A DNA stretch of 64,000 nucleotides. It comes from Marinobacter salexigens (GTDB lineage Bacteria; Pseudomonadota; Gammaproteobacteria; Pseudomonadales; Oleiphilaceae). Positions within the stretch are counted from its first letter, which is position 1. Each line of letters starts with the position of its first letter. A program made the translations under genes and the position numbers. The notes beneath the pieces were generated by a model. It ran no database searches. It saw only the letters and a program-made list of their open reading frames with translations, and was not told the DNA's origin. Shown here piece after piece: positions 33,025-42,002 of this stretch. The stretch spans positions 124,001-188,000 of the forward strand of contig NZ_NIHC01000006.1 in assembly GCF_002806945.1 (NCBI RefSeq), in the 5' to 3' direction.

Positions 33025-33300
33025 ATGGCAAAAAATCGCGCCCAAGCTACTTCGATTGAATCAAGATTGATCAGTCTCATCGCGTCACTGTTCTTCTCTA
33101 TCCCAACCGCAGCGTTCGTTTGGCTCTGGGTGAATTTAGAGTTGGCCGTCTATTGGGGCGGCTTTTTCAGTAGTAGCTACCTCATCACCTCTATCATCGT
33201 ATTTGCTATGTTGGCTTTGCTGCTCCCGCAACTCTTTCCATCTATTCTCGGGGGTATCTGGCGCGGTATAGTCAAAGTTTGGGGCTGGTGGGGGTGGTAA
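33025..33300 (+). CDS. Small membrane protein, 91 aa
   Basis: Not recognised. Two transmembrane segments (LISLIASLFFSIPTAAFVWLWVNLELAVYW and SSYLITSIIVFAMLALLLPQLF) are followed by a tryptophan-rich C-terminus (GGIWRGIVKVWGWWGW). AAGGAAG precedes the ATG at 33025 by about 9 bases. It starts 24 bases before the HAD gene and may be co-transcribed with it. Confidence 0.7.
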   Translation: MAKNRAQATSIESRLISLIASLFFSIPTAAFVWLWVNLELAVYWGGFFSSSYLITSIIVFAMLALLLPQLFPSILGGIWRGIVKVWGWWGW

Positions 33301-33324
33301 ACACAACAGAGGATTCTCCGCGAT

Positions 33325-33990
33325 ATGTCCATCCAAGCTGTACTCTTCGATCACGACGGAACACTTGTGAACTCCGAGCCGGTTCACCTGGAGCTCTGGA
33401 ACACAGTTCTTAAAACTTATGGAATTCAGCTGACAGAACAGCAGTACAAAGACTTGTATGCTGGCGTTCCAACCCCCGCAAACGCAGTTGATCTGGTCAA
33501 CCGGTTTGGCATCCCGACCGACGCAGTCGCTCTTGCCAAAGCCAAAAACCTTCAAACTGCCAAGTTTCTTGAACAGCAATCTTTTCCTCTGATGCCAGGC
33601 GTTACCCAAACAGTTTCATCTTTGCACCAACTAGGTTTGAAGCTTGGCGTAGTAACTGGAGCCAGCGCAAATGGTGTGCGGGCTACGCTTGGCACCAACC
33701 AGTTGGAATCTCTATTTAGCCTCACTGTCTCAGGAGACGATGTGCTAAAAAGCAAACCCGAACCAGATTGCTACCTGCTGGCTCTTGAGCGCCTTTCTCT
33801 GGAGCCAGAAGATTGTGTAGCGATTGAGGATACGGAGCATGGGTTGCGAGCTGCAGCGTTGGCTGGAATTGAGTGTCTGGTCATTCCGACCGAGATGACC
33901 AGGAACCACGATTTCTCTTTAGCTTCAGCGGTTCTGCCAAATATGAACGCCGCATTAGAGTATATTCAAGGACTGCACTTCCGCGGATAG
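33325..33990 (+). CDS. HAD-superfamily phosphatase (phosphoglycolate/beta-PGM type)
   Basis: A 221-residue HAD hydrolase with motif I FDHDGTLVNSEP (nucleophile first Asp), a helical cap (LWNTVLKTYGIQLTEQQYKDLYAGVPTPANAVDL), motif II VVTGASANG, motif III lysine in DVLKSKPEPDCYLLALERLSLEPEDCVAIEDTEHGLRAA and the motif IV acidic pair. Substrates in this subgroup are small phosphate esters. The racemase gene starts 23 bases after its stop. Confidence 0.92.
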   Translation: MSIQAVLFDHDGTLVNSEPVHLELWNTVLKTYGIQLTEQQYKDLYAGVPTPANAVDLVNRFGIPTDAVALAKAKNLQTAKFLEQQSFPLMPGVTQTVSSLHQLGLKLGVVTGASANGVRATLGTNQLESLFSLTVSGDDVLKSKPEPDCYLLALERLSLEPEDCVAIEDTEHGLRAAALAGIECLVIPTEMTRNHDFSLASAVLPNMNAALEYIQGLHFRG

Positions 33991-34013
33991 AATTGACAAC
34001 CTCGAGGCTCCCC

Positions 34014-34709
34014 ATGAAAACAATAGGTCTAATTGGCGGAATGAGCTGGGAGTCAACTCAGACATACTACCGCCTGATCAACCAGAGAGTCAGAGACGAG
34101 CTGGGTGGCCTCCATTCCGCAAAGCTTGTTCTCTATAGCGTTGATTTTGCGGAGATTGAGGCGTTGCAACACCGAGGGGATTGGCAGGCAACAGGGGAAA
34201 TACTGGGATCAGTCGCCCAGTCGGTTGAATCGGCAGGCGCAGAATTTTTGGTTCTCTGTACGAATACGATGCATAAAGTCGCTTCCCAAATTGAACGCGC
34301 AGTTAACGTTCCCCTTCTCCACATCGCAGATGCCACGGCCAACGTGCTCAAAAAGGACGGGATAACCTGTGTAGGACTGCTGGGGACACAATTCACTATG
34401 GAGCAGACATTTTACCTCGGTCGTCTTCAGGATCACGGTATCCAGGTAGTTGTGCCAGATGAGTCTCAAAGAGAGAGTATTCATTCGGTGATTTACAATG
34501 AATTATGCCAAGGTGTGGTCAAACCTGATTCAAAAGCCATGTATCTTGATGTTGTCGCATCATTGGCTGAACGCGGTGCGCAGGGCGTAATTTTGGGATG
34601 CACGGAGATCGGCCTTTTGATCCAGGGCTCGGATACTGACGTCCAACTGTATGACACCACAGAAATACATGCCGCGCAGGCGGTTCAGCATGCTTTGGGC
34701 AGAATTTAG
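34014..34709 (+). CDS. Aspartate/glutamate racemase family protein
   Basis: A PLP-independent amino acid racemase-like protein of 231 residues. I start it at the ATG at 34014 (GAGG upstream; typical N-terminus MKTIGLIGGMSWESTQTYYRLIN) rather than in the long upstream frame that overlaps the HAD gene. Both catalytic cysteines are present: FLVLCTNTMHK and GVILGCTEIGLL. This matches the YgeA/aspartate-racemase subgroup. Confidence 0.92.
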   Translation: MKTIGLIGGMSWESTQTYYRLINQRVRDELGGLHSAKLVLYSVDFAEIEALQHRGDWQATGEILGSVAQSVESAGAEFLVLCTNTMHKVASQIERAVNVPLLHIADATANVLKKDGITCVGLLGTQFTMEQTFYLGRLQDHGIQVVVPDESQRESIHSVIYNELCQGVVKPDSKAMYLDVVASLAERGAQGVILGCTEIGLLIQGSDTDVQLYDTTEIHAAQAVQHALGRI

Positions 34710-34766
34710 CCAGCGGCTGGCGCGGAACATCTGCAATAGCGCGCACCATATAGATAGAGAAAATGT

Positions 34767-35123
34767 ATGAAATTATTTGACTGGTTACCTTTTGGCCGTG
34801 TTGCTGAAATCTCCCCCGAAACGCTTAATGAGCAATTAAAGGATGTTCAGATCGTCGACGTTAGAACACCGGGGGAGTTCCAGCAAAGCCGTATTCAAGG
34901 AGCATTAAACCTTCCGATTACCCAGTTCTCGAAAAAGGCAATCAGTGAACTGTCGCTGGATCAGGGCATTCCGGTTGTAACAGTCTGTTTATCCGCCCAC
35001 CGCAGCATTCCTGCAACCCGCCGACTGAAACAACTCGGATATGACGTGAAACAACTACAAGGCGGTATGAAGGCCTGGTGGAACAGAAGTTATCCAGTGG
35101 TTAGCGGGCAAGCCGGCGTTTGA
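34767..35123 (+). CDS. Rhodanese-like sulfurtransferase
   Basis: A 118-residue single rhodanese domain: LNEQLKDVQIVDVRTPGEFQQSRIQGALNLPI and the active-site loop VTVCLSAHRSIPATRRLKQLGYDV, then LQGGMKAWWN. The persulfide-forming cysteine is in VCLSAHRS. Weak Shine-Dalgarno. A 6-bp TGAGGG/CCCTCA hairpin lies right after the stop. Confidence 0.93.
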   Translation: MKLFDWLPFGRVAEISPETLNEQLKDVQIVDVRTPGEFQQSRIQGALNLPITQFSKKAISELSLDQGIPVVTVCLSAHRSIPATRRLKQLGYDVKQLQGGMKAWWNRSYPVVSGQAGV

Positions 35124-35186
35124 CTGAGGGGCCAGCCCTCAAGGGTTGGGTGCAATCGCAGAGTTTTCACATTCAAGGTAAATCCC

Positions 35187-35933
35187 ATGAGTAATCTGGA
35201 CGGTCAGGTAATTATCGTAACGGGTGGCGCAGCCGGTATCGGCGGTGCGATAAGCGCAGTATTAGTTGAACGAGGCGCTTCCGTTGTTGCGGTGGACATC
35301 AATGAGGATGCTGGAAAAGCAATTGAACAGAGCAACCCTGAGCGGATTGCTTTTCTCAGTGGCGACGTCTCCAGAGAATCAGTAGCCAATGCCGCTGTGA
35401 GCCTGGCAGTTTCAAAATTCGGCAAGCTGACAGGCCTTGTGAATAACGCCCATGCCTCGCGGCAGAAGCCACTGATGGAGCTTACGTCAGATGATTGGGC
35501 ACTGTCTTTCAACACTGGCCTGAATGCCACTTTGTACTTCATGAAGGCCGCGTACCCGGAGTTGTCTAATGCGGGCGGTGCGATTGTCAATTTCGGTTCT
35601 GGTGCGGGCTTGGAAGGCATGGAGTTGCAGGCCAGCTATGCGGCGGCCAAAGAAGCCATTCGGGGGCTGAGTCGGGTGGCTGCTAATGAATGGGCTAAAG
35701 ACAAAATACGTGTCAACGTTGTATGCCCTAAGGCGCTAACCGAGGGAGTGGAGCAATGGAGGATCAGCCATCCGGTGCCATACCAGGAAGCGGCCAACAG
35801 GGTTCCGCTGGGCTATTTCGGTGATCCTGAAAAAGATATCGCGCCAATAGTGGCCTTTTTGCTCAGTGATGACAGCCGCTATATGACCGGGCAAACCCTG
35901 ATGGCCGATGGCGGCTCTATAAAACTTCGCTGA
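35187..35933 (+). CDS. Short-chain dehydrogenase/reductase
   Basis: A 248-residue SDR oxidoreductase. It has the cofactor motif TGGAAGIGGAI, the NNAH variant of the NNAG motif, catalytic Ser in NFGSGAGLEG, and Tyr/Lys in SYAAAKEA. The C-terminus ends GQTLMADGGSIKLR, as in many FabG-like enzymes. Aspartate after the second beta strand (AVDINED) favours NAD over NADP. The physiological substrate cannot be told from the sequence. Confidence 0.93.
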   Translation: MSNLDGQVIIVTGGAAGIGGAISAVLVERGASVVAVDINEDAGKAIEQSNPERIAFLSGDVSRESVANAAVSLAVSKFGKLTGLVNNAHASRQKPLMELTSDDWALSFNTGLNATLYFMKAAYPELSNAGGAIVNFGSGAGLEGMELQASYAAAKEAIRGLSRVAANEWAKDKIRVNVVCPKALTEGVEQWRISHPVPYQEAANRVPLGYFGDPEKDIAPIVAFLLSDDSRYMTGQTLMADGGSIKLR

Positions 35934-36055
35934 TACCTTGGCTGTAGTCTTTCAAGCCTGATTTTAAAGCCAGGGAGCTGCCTGAAAGGTGGCATGGGCT
36001 GGACCGGTTGGACGTTAAAAAGATCAAAGAAAAGCATAAAAACAAAGAGAAAAAA

Positions 36056-37141
36056 ATGGCTAAAAAAGATCAGCTCTTAGGGTGGGATGTTTCCCCATAC
36101 ACGGCGAAAGTGGGGAGTTATTTTAACTACAAAAATATCCCCTATGACTACAAGCCACCTAACGCTCACACACTGTTCAGAAAGGTACAGCCAGCGGTTG
36201 GCAAAATGATCATGCCCACCGTGTTTCGGCCTGATGGAACTGTGCTTCAGGATTCGAGCCTCATTATTGATGTTTATGATATGGAGAACCCCAACAAGCC
36301 GGTTTTTCCAGATACGCCGAAACAAGCTTTTGCCAGTATGTTATTGGAGCTGTTTGCTGATGAATGGTTGCCCATGGCTTCCCTTCATTACCGCTGGAAC
36401 TACAAGGGTAACTTGAAATTTATCATCGGCGAATTCGGCAAGAATGCACTGCCCTACTTCCCCGGTTTCGTGCAGCGCACTGTGGCTAAAAAATTTGCTG
36501 GAAAGATGTCAGGCTATTTACCAATTTTAGGCATCACCAAAAAGATGGAGCCCAAGCTGGAGGTTGCGGTTGAAAACATTCTCTCCCTGTTGGACAAACA
36601 TTTTCAGGCCTGTAAATTTTTACTGGATGGCCAGCCAACCATTGGAGACTTTGCATTATACGGCCAGCTATACGCCCACCTGCACCGCGACCCCGAACCG
36701 GTCGATTTAATTAGAAAATACGACCACTTGTACACCTGGCTAATGGCAATGCATGGTTCATTCGACCAGCCTCTTGAAGCCCTTCCCTCAAATGATGAAA
36801 TACCTGAAACACTGATGCCGATATTGCAGACGATGGCCTCATTGCAGGTCCCGCTGTTAGAACAATCTATTCAGGGCATGAAAGCCTGGGCAGAGCAAAA
36901 CCCTGAAAAAAACCGGATTCCGCCACGCTTTGGAGACACCACACTAACCATTGAGGGTGAGTCGGAGACCCGCTACAACCTGAGCTATCCTTATTGGATG
37001 GTTCAGCGCATCAAGCAAAGAGTTGGCGAACCTTCTACTGAGCTTCAAGAGTTTATGCAGGAATTGGGGCTGGCTTCCGTCTTTTCTGAAGCCCTACCCG
37101 TGAAGGTGGGGTTGAAACGGGCTCGGCTTTATAAAAGCTAG
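36056..37141 (+). CDS. Glutathione S-transferase family protein
   Basis: A 361-residue protein with an N-terminal thioredoxin-like GST domain (LGWDVSPYTAKVGSYFNYKNIPYDYK; cis-Pro region MIMPTVFRPDGTVLQDSSLIIDV) and a long helical C-terminal domain with DGQPTIGDFALYGQLYAHL, the GST N-capping motif. It is longer than ordinary GSTs (about 210). The extra C-terminal part (RFGDTTLTIEGESETRYNLSYPYWMVQRI) suggests a specialised subgroup. The ATG at 36056 is preferred to an in-frame TTG at 36008. Confidence 0.87.
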   Translation: MAKKDQLLGWDVSPYTAKVGSYFNYKNIPYDYKPPNAHTLFRKVQPAVGKMIMPTVFRPDGTVLQDSSLIIDVYDMENPNKPVFPDTPKQAFASMLLELFADEWLPMASLHYRWNYKGNLKFIIGEFGKNALPYFPGFVQRTVAKKFAGKMSGYLPILGITKKMEPKLEVAVENILSLLDKHFQACKFLLDGQPTIGDFALYGQLYAHLHRDPEPVDLIRKYDHLYTWLMAMHGSFDQPLEALPSNDEIPETLMPILQTMASLQVPLLEQSIQGMKAWAEQNPEKNRIPPRFGDTTLTIEGESETRYNLSYPYWMVQRIKQRVGEPSTELQEFMQELGLASVFSEALPVKVGLKRARLYKS

Positions 37142-37180
37142 AATACAAGGCTCAACACACATTTTAAAAGGATGACAGGT

Positions 37181-37597
37181 ATGCTTTTCTTTAACTCTAC
37201 ACGTTGGCGGGGCACTACCATTGCGGTGGCATTGTGCGGGTCGCTGGCCGGCTGCGCGGCGCTCTCGCCTGCGCCGAATTTGACCTCCGATCAAAAGAAA
37301 GCCCTCAGTACCAGCCTGAACGAGAAATACAGGGCGTATCAGGATTGCATGACCAGTGAATCCGATCGCTTCAGCCATATCACATCAGCACCCCCTTCAG
37401 ACATTGCCAAAGGTGCCCAAGCCGGCTGTGAAGCTGCTTTCAGGAGTTATCATAAGGCCGTGACCAAGCAGTTTACGTCCTTTGTATCGAGTGCCGGCCA
37501 AGCAGAAGCCCGCAGCCGGGCTGACCAGCATGCCAGCGATGCAAAAGATCGCACCTGGGGGCATGTTATCCAACGGGTTTTGATTCAAAGGCAATAA
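37181..37597 (+). CDS. Hypothetical lipoprotein, 138 aa
   Basis: Not recognised. A lipoprotein signal peptide (GTTIAVALCGSLAGC) precedes an alpha-helical, Ser/Ala-rich mature part with two cysteines (YQDCMTSE, AGCEAAF) spaced for a disulphide. AAGGA lies 9 bases before the ATG at 37181; an ATG at 37172 in the same frame is possible. Confidence 0.75.
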   Translation: MLFFNSTRWRGTTIAVALCGSLAGCAALSPAPNLTSDQKKALSTSLNEKYRAYQDCMTSESDRFSHITSAPPSDIAKGAQAGCEAAFRSYHKAVTKQFTSFVSSAGQAEARSRADQHASDAKDRTWGHVIQRVLIQRQ

Positions 37598-37693
37598 GCC
37601 GGATGCCAGAGGGATTAACCTTTCCGCCGCGATTGAGCATCAAATCCATATTGCCTAGAATGGCGCTCCTTTTATTCAATGCAGGTTACTACC

Positions 37694-37942
37694 ATGAGCG
37701 ATACTAAATCACTGCCAGCACTACCCGATCGACTTTCAAGAAATCCCCATAGCCCACACCATGTAGCCGAAGTGTTCGATCACGATATTGGCATTCGGCT
37801 GAATGGCAAAGAGCGCACCAATGTCGAGGAATACTGCATCAGCGAAGGTTGGATCAAAGTTGCCTCACCCAAAGCGCTGGACCGTCGCGGGCAGCCACTT
37901 ATGATGACCATGAAAGGCAAGGTCGAAGCCTACTACGAATAA
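37694..37942 (+). CDS. DUF3297 family protein
   Basis: A small 82-residue protein of the DUF3297 family, recognisable by PALPDRLSRNPHSPHHVAEVFDHDIGIRLNGKERTNVEEYCISEGWIKV and the ending MTMKGKVEAYYE. The function is unknown. The ATG at 37694 follows AGGT. Monocistronic, 65 bases before cysK. Confidence 0.88.
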   Translation: MSDTKSLPALPDRLSRNPHSPHHVAEVFDHDIGIRLNGKERTNVEEYCISEGWIKVASPKALDRRGQPLMMTMKGKVEAYYE

Positions 37943-38007
37943 GCATCAAGGTTATAAACCGCTCCCTCCTGGTATGCTAAGATCGATAAAAACCAAGGAG
38001 ATAACCA

Positions 38008-38979
38008 ATGCCCCGCATTTTTGAAGACAACTCTCAATCCATTGGCAACACGCCGTTGGTGAGGCTTAACCGTGTGAATGATGGCGCCACTATCTGGGCC
38101 AAGATTGAGGGTCGTAACCCGGCCTATTCGGTGAAGTGCCGTATTGGTACGGCCATGGTGTTGGATGCTGAGAAACGGGGCGTACTGAAGCCAGGGATGA
38201 CCATTATAGAGCCCACAAGCGGTAACACGGGCATCGCATTGGCTTTTGTAGCTGCAGCCAGAGGCTACAAAATCGTTCTTACCATGCCTTCTTCCATGAG
38301 TCTGGAGCGCCGCAAGGTGCTGAAGGCTCTGGGTGCTGAGCTTCTGCTAACCGAACCAGCCAAGGGCATGCCCGGCGCGATTGCCAAAGCGGAAGAGTTG
38401 GCTACGGCCGAGCCTGAAAAATACTTCCTGCCGCAGCAGTTCAACAACCCTGCTAACCCACAAATTCATGAAGACACCACCGGCCCTGAAATCTGGAACG
38501 ACACTGATGGTGCCGTGGATATTTTTGTTGCCGGTGTTGGCACAGGTGGCACGCTTACCGGCGTATCCCGCTACATCAAGAACACTCAAGGCAAGGCCAT
38601 TACTACGGTTGCTGTTGAGCCTGCCGACTCCCCTATCATTACTCAGGTGCGCAATGGCGAAGATCTCAAGCCCGCGCCCCACAAAATCCAGGGTCTTGGC
38701 GCAGGCTTTGTGCCCAAAAACCTCGATTTGAGCATGGTGGATCAGGTGGAAACCGTCACTAATGAGGATTCCATGGCCATGGCGCACAGGTTGATGCAGG
38801 AAGAAGGCATTCTGTGCGGTATTTCCTGTGGTGCTGCGGTTGTTGCTGCTATTCGGGTGGGTCAGCAGCCTGAACACAAGGGCAAGAACATTGTCGTGAT
38901 CCTGCCGGATTCTGCTGAGCGTTATCTGTCTAGCGCGCTGTTTGCCGAGCAGTTTGGGGAAACAGAAAACGTACAGTAA
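38008..38979 (+). CDS. cysK: Cysteine synthase A (O-acetylserine sulfhydrylase)
   Basis: Makes cysteine from O-acetylserine and sulfide using PLP. The 323 residues contain [13 protein letters not shown], the PLP lysine in [15 protein letters not shown], the asparagine loop TSGNTGIAL, the PLP phosphate loop [10 protein letters not shown] and the C-terminal Ser in [24 protein letters not shown] is the CysK rather than CysM version. A strong AAGGAG site precedes the ATG. Confidence 0.96.
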   Translation: MPRIFEDNSQSIGNTPLVRLNRVNDGATIWAKIEGRNPAYSVKCRIGTAMVLDAEKRGVLKPGMTIIEPTSGNTGIALAFVAAARGYKIVLTMPSSMSLERRKVLKALGAELLLTEPAKGMPGAIAKAEELATAEPEKYFLPQQFNNPANPQIHEDTTGPEIWNDTDGAVDIFVAGVGTGGTLTGVSRYIKNTQGKAITTVAVEPADSPIITQVRNGEDLKPAPHKIQGLGAGFVPKNLDLSMVDQVETVTNEDSMAMAHRLMQEEGILCGISCGAAVVAAIRVGQQPEHKGKNIVVILPDSAERYLSSALFAEQFGETENVQ

Positions 38980-39053
38980 AACCCGGTTAGACAAGGCCTC
39001 GCACAGCACTAACCTAACTGTGCAATCGAAGTTCATTCAAGAGGGTATACCAG

Positions 39054-39926
39054 ATGGAACCTATGAATATTTTGATTGCACAGGTTATGGATATTGCTCG
39101 CGGTGCTGTCGAGATCTTGCCGCAGCTTTTGATATCACTGGTCATTCTCATTTTTACTTATGCCTTGGCAAAACTGGCAAGGCATATTGTAAAGAGCATT
39201 TTAAAACGAACCTCTCTGCGTAAAAGCCTGGTGGAGCTGTTGGTCCTTTTTGCCTCTTTAACCACTTGGTTAATCGGGCTAATGATCGCTGCGATTATTG
39301 CTTTTCCGGATCTCACCCCAACAAAAATGCTTGCTGGCCTGGGCATAGGCTCTGTCGCCATTGGCTTTGCTTTCAAGGATATCTTCGAGAACTTTCTGGC
39401 GGGCATCATCATTCTGGTTCGCCGGGAAATGCGCATTGGCGATTTTGTGGCGTGTGAAGGCTATGAAGGCAAGGTTGAAGCGATTCTGGTACGCGAAACG
39501 CACATTCGTGAAACAGATGGTGAACTGGTAATACTCCCGAACAGCATGCTGTTCAAAAACCCACTTATTATAAGGACAGCTCTTGAGGAGCGCAGAACCA
39601 CGATCATTTGCGGCGTAGGTTATGGTGAGAACGTGGATGAGGCGAGGTCGGTGATTAAGCAAGCGGTTACTGGCTGCAAAACGGTCATCAGCGATTCCAG
39701 GCCCGTACAAATATTTGCGCAAGAGTTCGGGGATTCATCGATCAACTTTGAAGTCTCGTGGTGGACAGGCTCCCGGCCGCTGGACATCAGGGAGTCACGA
39801 GACGAAGTGATTGCGACAATCAAGTCTGCACTCGATAAAGCGGGTATCGAAATTCCCTTCCCCCACAGAACGCTTACTTTCAACGATCCGGTCAGGATTA
39901 CCGCCAATCCTCCGTCGCCCGAATAA
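39054..39926 (+). CDS. MscS-type mechanosensitive channel
   Basis: A small-conductance mechanosensitive channel of 290 residues. Three N-terminal transmembrane helices end in the pore-lining TM3 (TKMLAGLGIGSVAIGFAFKDIFENFLAGIIIL), followed by the MscS beta domain (REMRIGDFVACEGYEGKVEAILVRETHIRETDGELVILPNSMLFKNPLI) and an alpha/beta C-terminal domain. GAGGG precedes the ATG by 8 bases. Releases solutes on hypo-osmotic shock. Confidence 0.95.
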   Translation: MEPMNILIAQVMDIARGAVEILPQLLISLVILIFTYALAKLARHIVKSILKRTSLRKSLVELLVLFASLTTWLIGLMIAAIIAFPDLTPTKMLAGLGIGSVAIGFAFKDIFENFLAGIIILVRREMRIGDFVACEGYEGKVEAILVRETHIRETDGELVILPNSMLFKNPLIIRTALEERRTTIICGVGYGENVDEARSVIKQAVTGCKTVISDSRPVQIFAQEFGDSSINFEVSWWTGSRPLDIRESRDEVIATIKSALDKAGIEIPFPHRTLTFNDPVRITANPPSPE

Positions 39927-40024
39927 TTAAGAAGATGCGTGGTGGGGAAGCTTCAAATCCTCCAACGCACCTTCTTTCACTAGCCCCCCTGCCTTTGAAT
40001 TGCCGTTTTCATGCAGTCATGGTC

Positions 40025-40070
40025 TTGCCTGATGGCGGGTTGCTGCTACTATGAATGTTCAATTGAACAT
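40025..40070 (+). promoter_or_regulatory. Promoter with GlpR-like palindromic operator
   Basis: A -35 TTGCCT (40025-40030) and a -10 TACTAT (40047-40052, 16-base spacer) are followed at once by the perfect 16-base palindrome ATGTTC-AATT-GAACAT (40055-40070). The half-site ATGTTC/GAACAT is that of E. coli GlpR operators (ATGTTCGWTAWCGAACAT), with a spacer two bases shorter. Position at the transcription start fits repression, plausibly by the DeoR-family protein encoded at 44483. Confidence 0.7.
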
Positions 40071-40103
40071 CTAGCAGTAAAAAACCAATGGAGCCGGCCC
40101 CCC

Positions 40104-40114
40104 AGATGTTCAAT
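40104..40114 (+). promoter_or_regulatory. Second operator half-site
   Basis: AGATGTTCAAT repeats one arm of the palindrome at 40055-40070 exactly (read on the opposite strand there). A degraded GAAC occurs 10 bases further (40124-40127). It lies between the promoter and phnD. Confidence 0.5.
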
Positions 40115-40161
40115 AAACCGCATGAACTCCATGCTTGGACCGCTCCCGACGGAGAATCAAA

Positions 40162-41154
40162 ATGAATTTCCACAAAAAAAAGCTTCCCGGGGTATTGCCC
40201 TCTGCTGCTTTGGCGGCATCTGTTTTAATGATAGGCATGAGTGGTCAGGCCTTTGCTGACTGTGAAAGAGGTGCACTGGATACGCTATATTGCGATGAAA
40301 ATGGCGACATGGTTGCAGACTTGCCTGAAGACAAGTCCAAGTGGAATGATCCCAACACTCTGATTTTTGCCTATACCCCGGTTGAAGACCCGGCCATTTA
40401 CTCTGATATCTGGCAGCCGTTCATTGATCACCTGTCAGACGTGACCGGCCGTGATGTACGTTTCTTTGCCGTGCAGTCCAACTCCGCTCAAGTAGAAGCC
40501 ATGCGCAGTGGTCGTCTGCATATTGCTGGTTTCTCCACTGGTCCAACACCCTTCGCCGTTAACCTGGCGGGTGCGGTTCCTTTTGCGCTGATGGGTTCAG
40601 ACTCAGGCCAGTTTGGTTACTCCCTACAAGTGTTCACCCATGTTGATTCTGATATCCATGAGATAACAGATCTCAAGGGTAAGCGCGTAGCCCACACCTC
40701 CCCAACCTCAAACTCCGGCAACCAGGCCCCCAGAGCCTTGTTCCCTGAAATGGGAATCGTGCCAGGCGATGACTACGAGATTTCCTTCTCGGGCAGCCAT
40801 GACCAATCCATGCTTGGCGTGGTCGCAAAAGACTACGATGCTGCTCCAGTAGCGTCTGAAGTGGTAGAGCGTATGGCAGCTCGTGGCCTGTACGACACAG
40901 ACGACGTGCGTCTGGTTTGGGAATCCGACCGTTTCCCGACAACCTCATACAACCACGCGCATAACCTGCACCCGGATCTGGTTGAGAAGATTCGCGAAGC
41001 GTTTTACACCTTCAAGTTCGCCGGCACCGAGCTGGGTGATGAGTTTGAAGGCGTCGAGACCTTCGTTCCTATCAACTACAAAGATAACTGGAAGGTCATT
41101 CGTACCATTCAGGCCTCTAATGGCGTTCAGTACACCCGCGATAACCTTAAATAA
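40162..41154 (+). CDS. phnD: PhnD-like phosphonate/phosphate-ester ABC binding protein
   Basis: A periplasmic binding protein of the phosphonate-binding family, 330 residues. It has a signal peptide (PSAALAASVLMIGMSGQAFA) and family segments TLIFAYTPVEDPAIYSDIWQPFIDHLSDVTGRDVRFFAVQSNSAQVEAMRSGRLHIAGFSTGPTPFAVNLAG, SLQVFTHVDSDIHEITDLKGKRVAHTSPTSNSGNQAPRALF and GSHDQSMLGV. The ATG at 40162 follows GGAG. It heads a seven-gene cluster with a GDPD, phosphatase and DeoR regulator, so the ligand may be a phosphate ester rather than a phosphonate. Confidence 0.93.
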   Translation: MNFHKKKLPGVLPSAALAASVLMIGMSGQAFADCERGALDTLYCDENGDMVADLPEDKSKWNDPNTLIFAYTPVEDPAIYSDIWQPFIDHLSDVTGRDVRFFAVQSNSAQVEAMRSGRLHIAGFSTGPTPFAVNLAGAVPFALMGSDSGQFGYSLQVFTHVDSDIHEITDLKGKRVAHTSPTSNSGNQAPRALFPEMGIVPGDDYEISFSGSHDQSMLGVVAKDYDAAPVASEVVERMAARGLYDTDDVRLVWESDRFPTTSYNHAHNLHPDLVEKIREAFYTFKFAGTELGDEFEGVETFVPINYKDNWKVIRTIQASNGVQYTRDNLK

Positions 41155-41163
41155 GTAGCCCAG

Positions 41164-41190
41164 GAGCCTCTGGCAACCCGCCAGAGGCTC
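41164..41190 (+). other. Intercistronic hairpin phnD-phnC
   Basis: GAGCCTCTGGC (41164-41174) pairs perfectly with GCCAGAGGCTC (41180-41190) with a 5-base loop. No T-run follows, so it more likely stabilises the upstream phnD message than ends transcription. Confidence 0.7.
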
Positions 41191-41207
41191 TACCCGGAGT
41201 TAAACAC

Positions 41208-42002
41208 ATGTTAGAGATCACCAACCTCGTAAAACGTTACGGGCAAAACGAACCTGTGCTAAAAGGCCTGAACCTGAAGGTGGAAGGTAGCAGTGTTGTG
41301 TCCATCGTCGGCGCATCCGGTGCAGGTAAAAGCACCCTGTTGCGCTGCATCAACCGGTTGGTTGAGCCAACGTCGGGTTCGATCAAGCTGAACGGCCACG
41401 AGTTGGTCAATCTTCGCGGAAGCGATTTGCGTCATTCTCGTCGGCGCATTGGTATGGTTTTTCAGGGCTTTAACCTGATTGACCGGCTAACTGTGATGGA
41501 AAACGTGCTCTCCGGGCGTTTGGGTTATGTGTCTTTCTTTCAGGCTTTGACGCGCCGCTTCCCACAATCGGATATCGACCGCGCGTTCAGTCTTATGGAG
41601 CGTGTGGGTATCGCCCATTATGCCGATAAGCGTGCCGACCAGCTTTCCGGTGGTGAACGCCAGCGTGTTGCGGTAGTGCGTGCGTTGATGCAAGAGCCTG
41701 AAATTCTTCTGGCAGATGAACCAACAGCCTCGCTGGACCCAAAAACATCGCAGCAGATCATGAGCCTGCTGCAAAGCCTAGCCAGTGAAATGTCCTTGCC
41801 AGTGCTGATCAACATTCACAACGTTACTCAGGCGCGTATGTACACCGACCGTATTGTTGGTATGCGTCACGGGCAGATGATTTTTGACGGTGAACCAAAA
41901 GACTTCAATCAGGATGCATTGGATGCCATCTACGGTGGTATTGAATCGCCAGAAGAAGATGCCGGTGAACCCGCATCCCCAACTGAGGAGGCTTCGGCAT
42001 GA
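41208..42002 (+). CDS. phnC: PhnC-like phosphonate ABC transporter ATPase
   Basis: A 264-residue importer ATPase with Walker A GASGAGKSTLL, PhnC-type insert QGFNLIDRLTVMENVLSGRLGYVSFFQALTRRFPQSDIDRAFSLMERVGIAHYADKRADQLSGGERQRVAVVRALMQEPEILLADEPTASLDP and the switch INIHNVTQARMYTDRIVGMRHGQMIFDG. These match PhnC closely. The stop overlaps the phnE1 start (ATGA). Confidence 0.95.
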   Translation: MLEITNLVKRYGQNEPVLKGLNLKVEGSSVVSIVGASGAGKSTLLRCINRLVEPTSGSIKLNGHELVNLRGSDLRHSRRRIGMVFQGFNLIDRLTVMENVLSGRLGYVSFFQALTRRFPQSDIDRAFSLMERVGIAHYADKRADQLSGGERQRVAVVRALMQEPEILLADEPTASLDPKTSQQIMSLLQSLASEMSLPVLINIHNVTQARMYTDRIVGMRHGQMIFDGEPKDFNQDALDAIYGGIESPEEDAGEPASPTEEASA

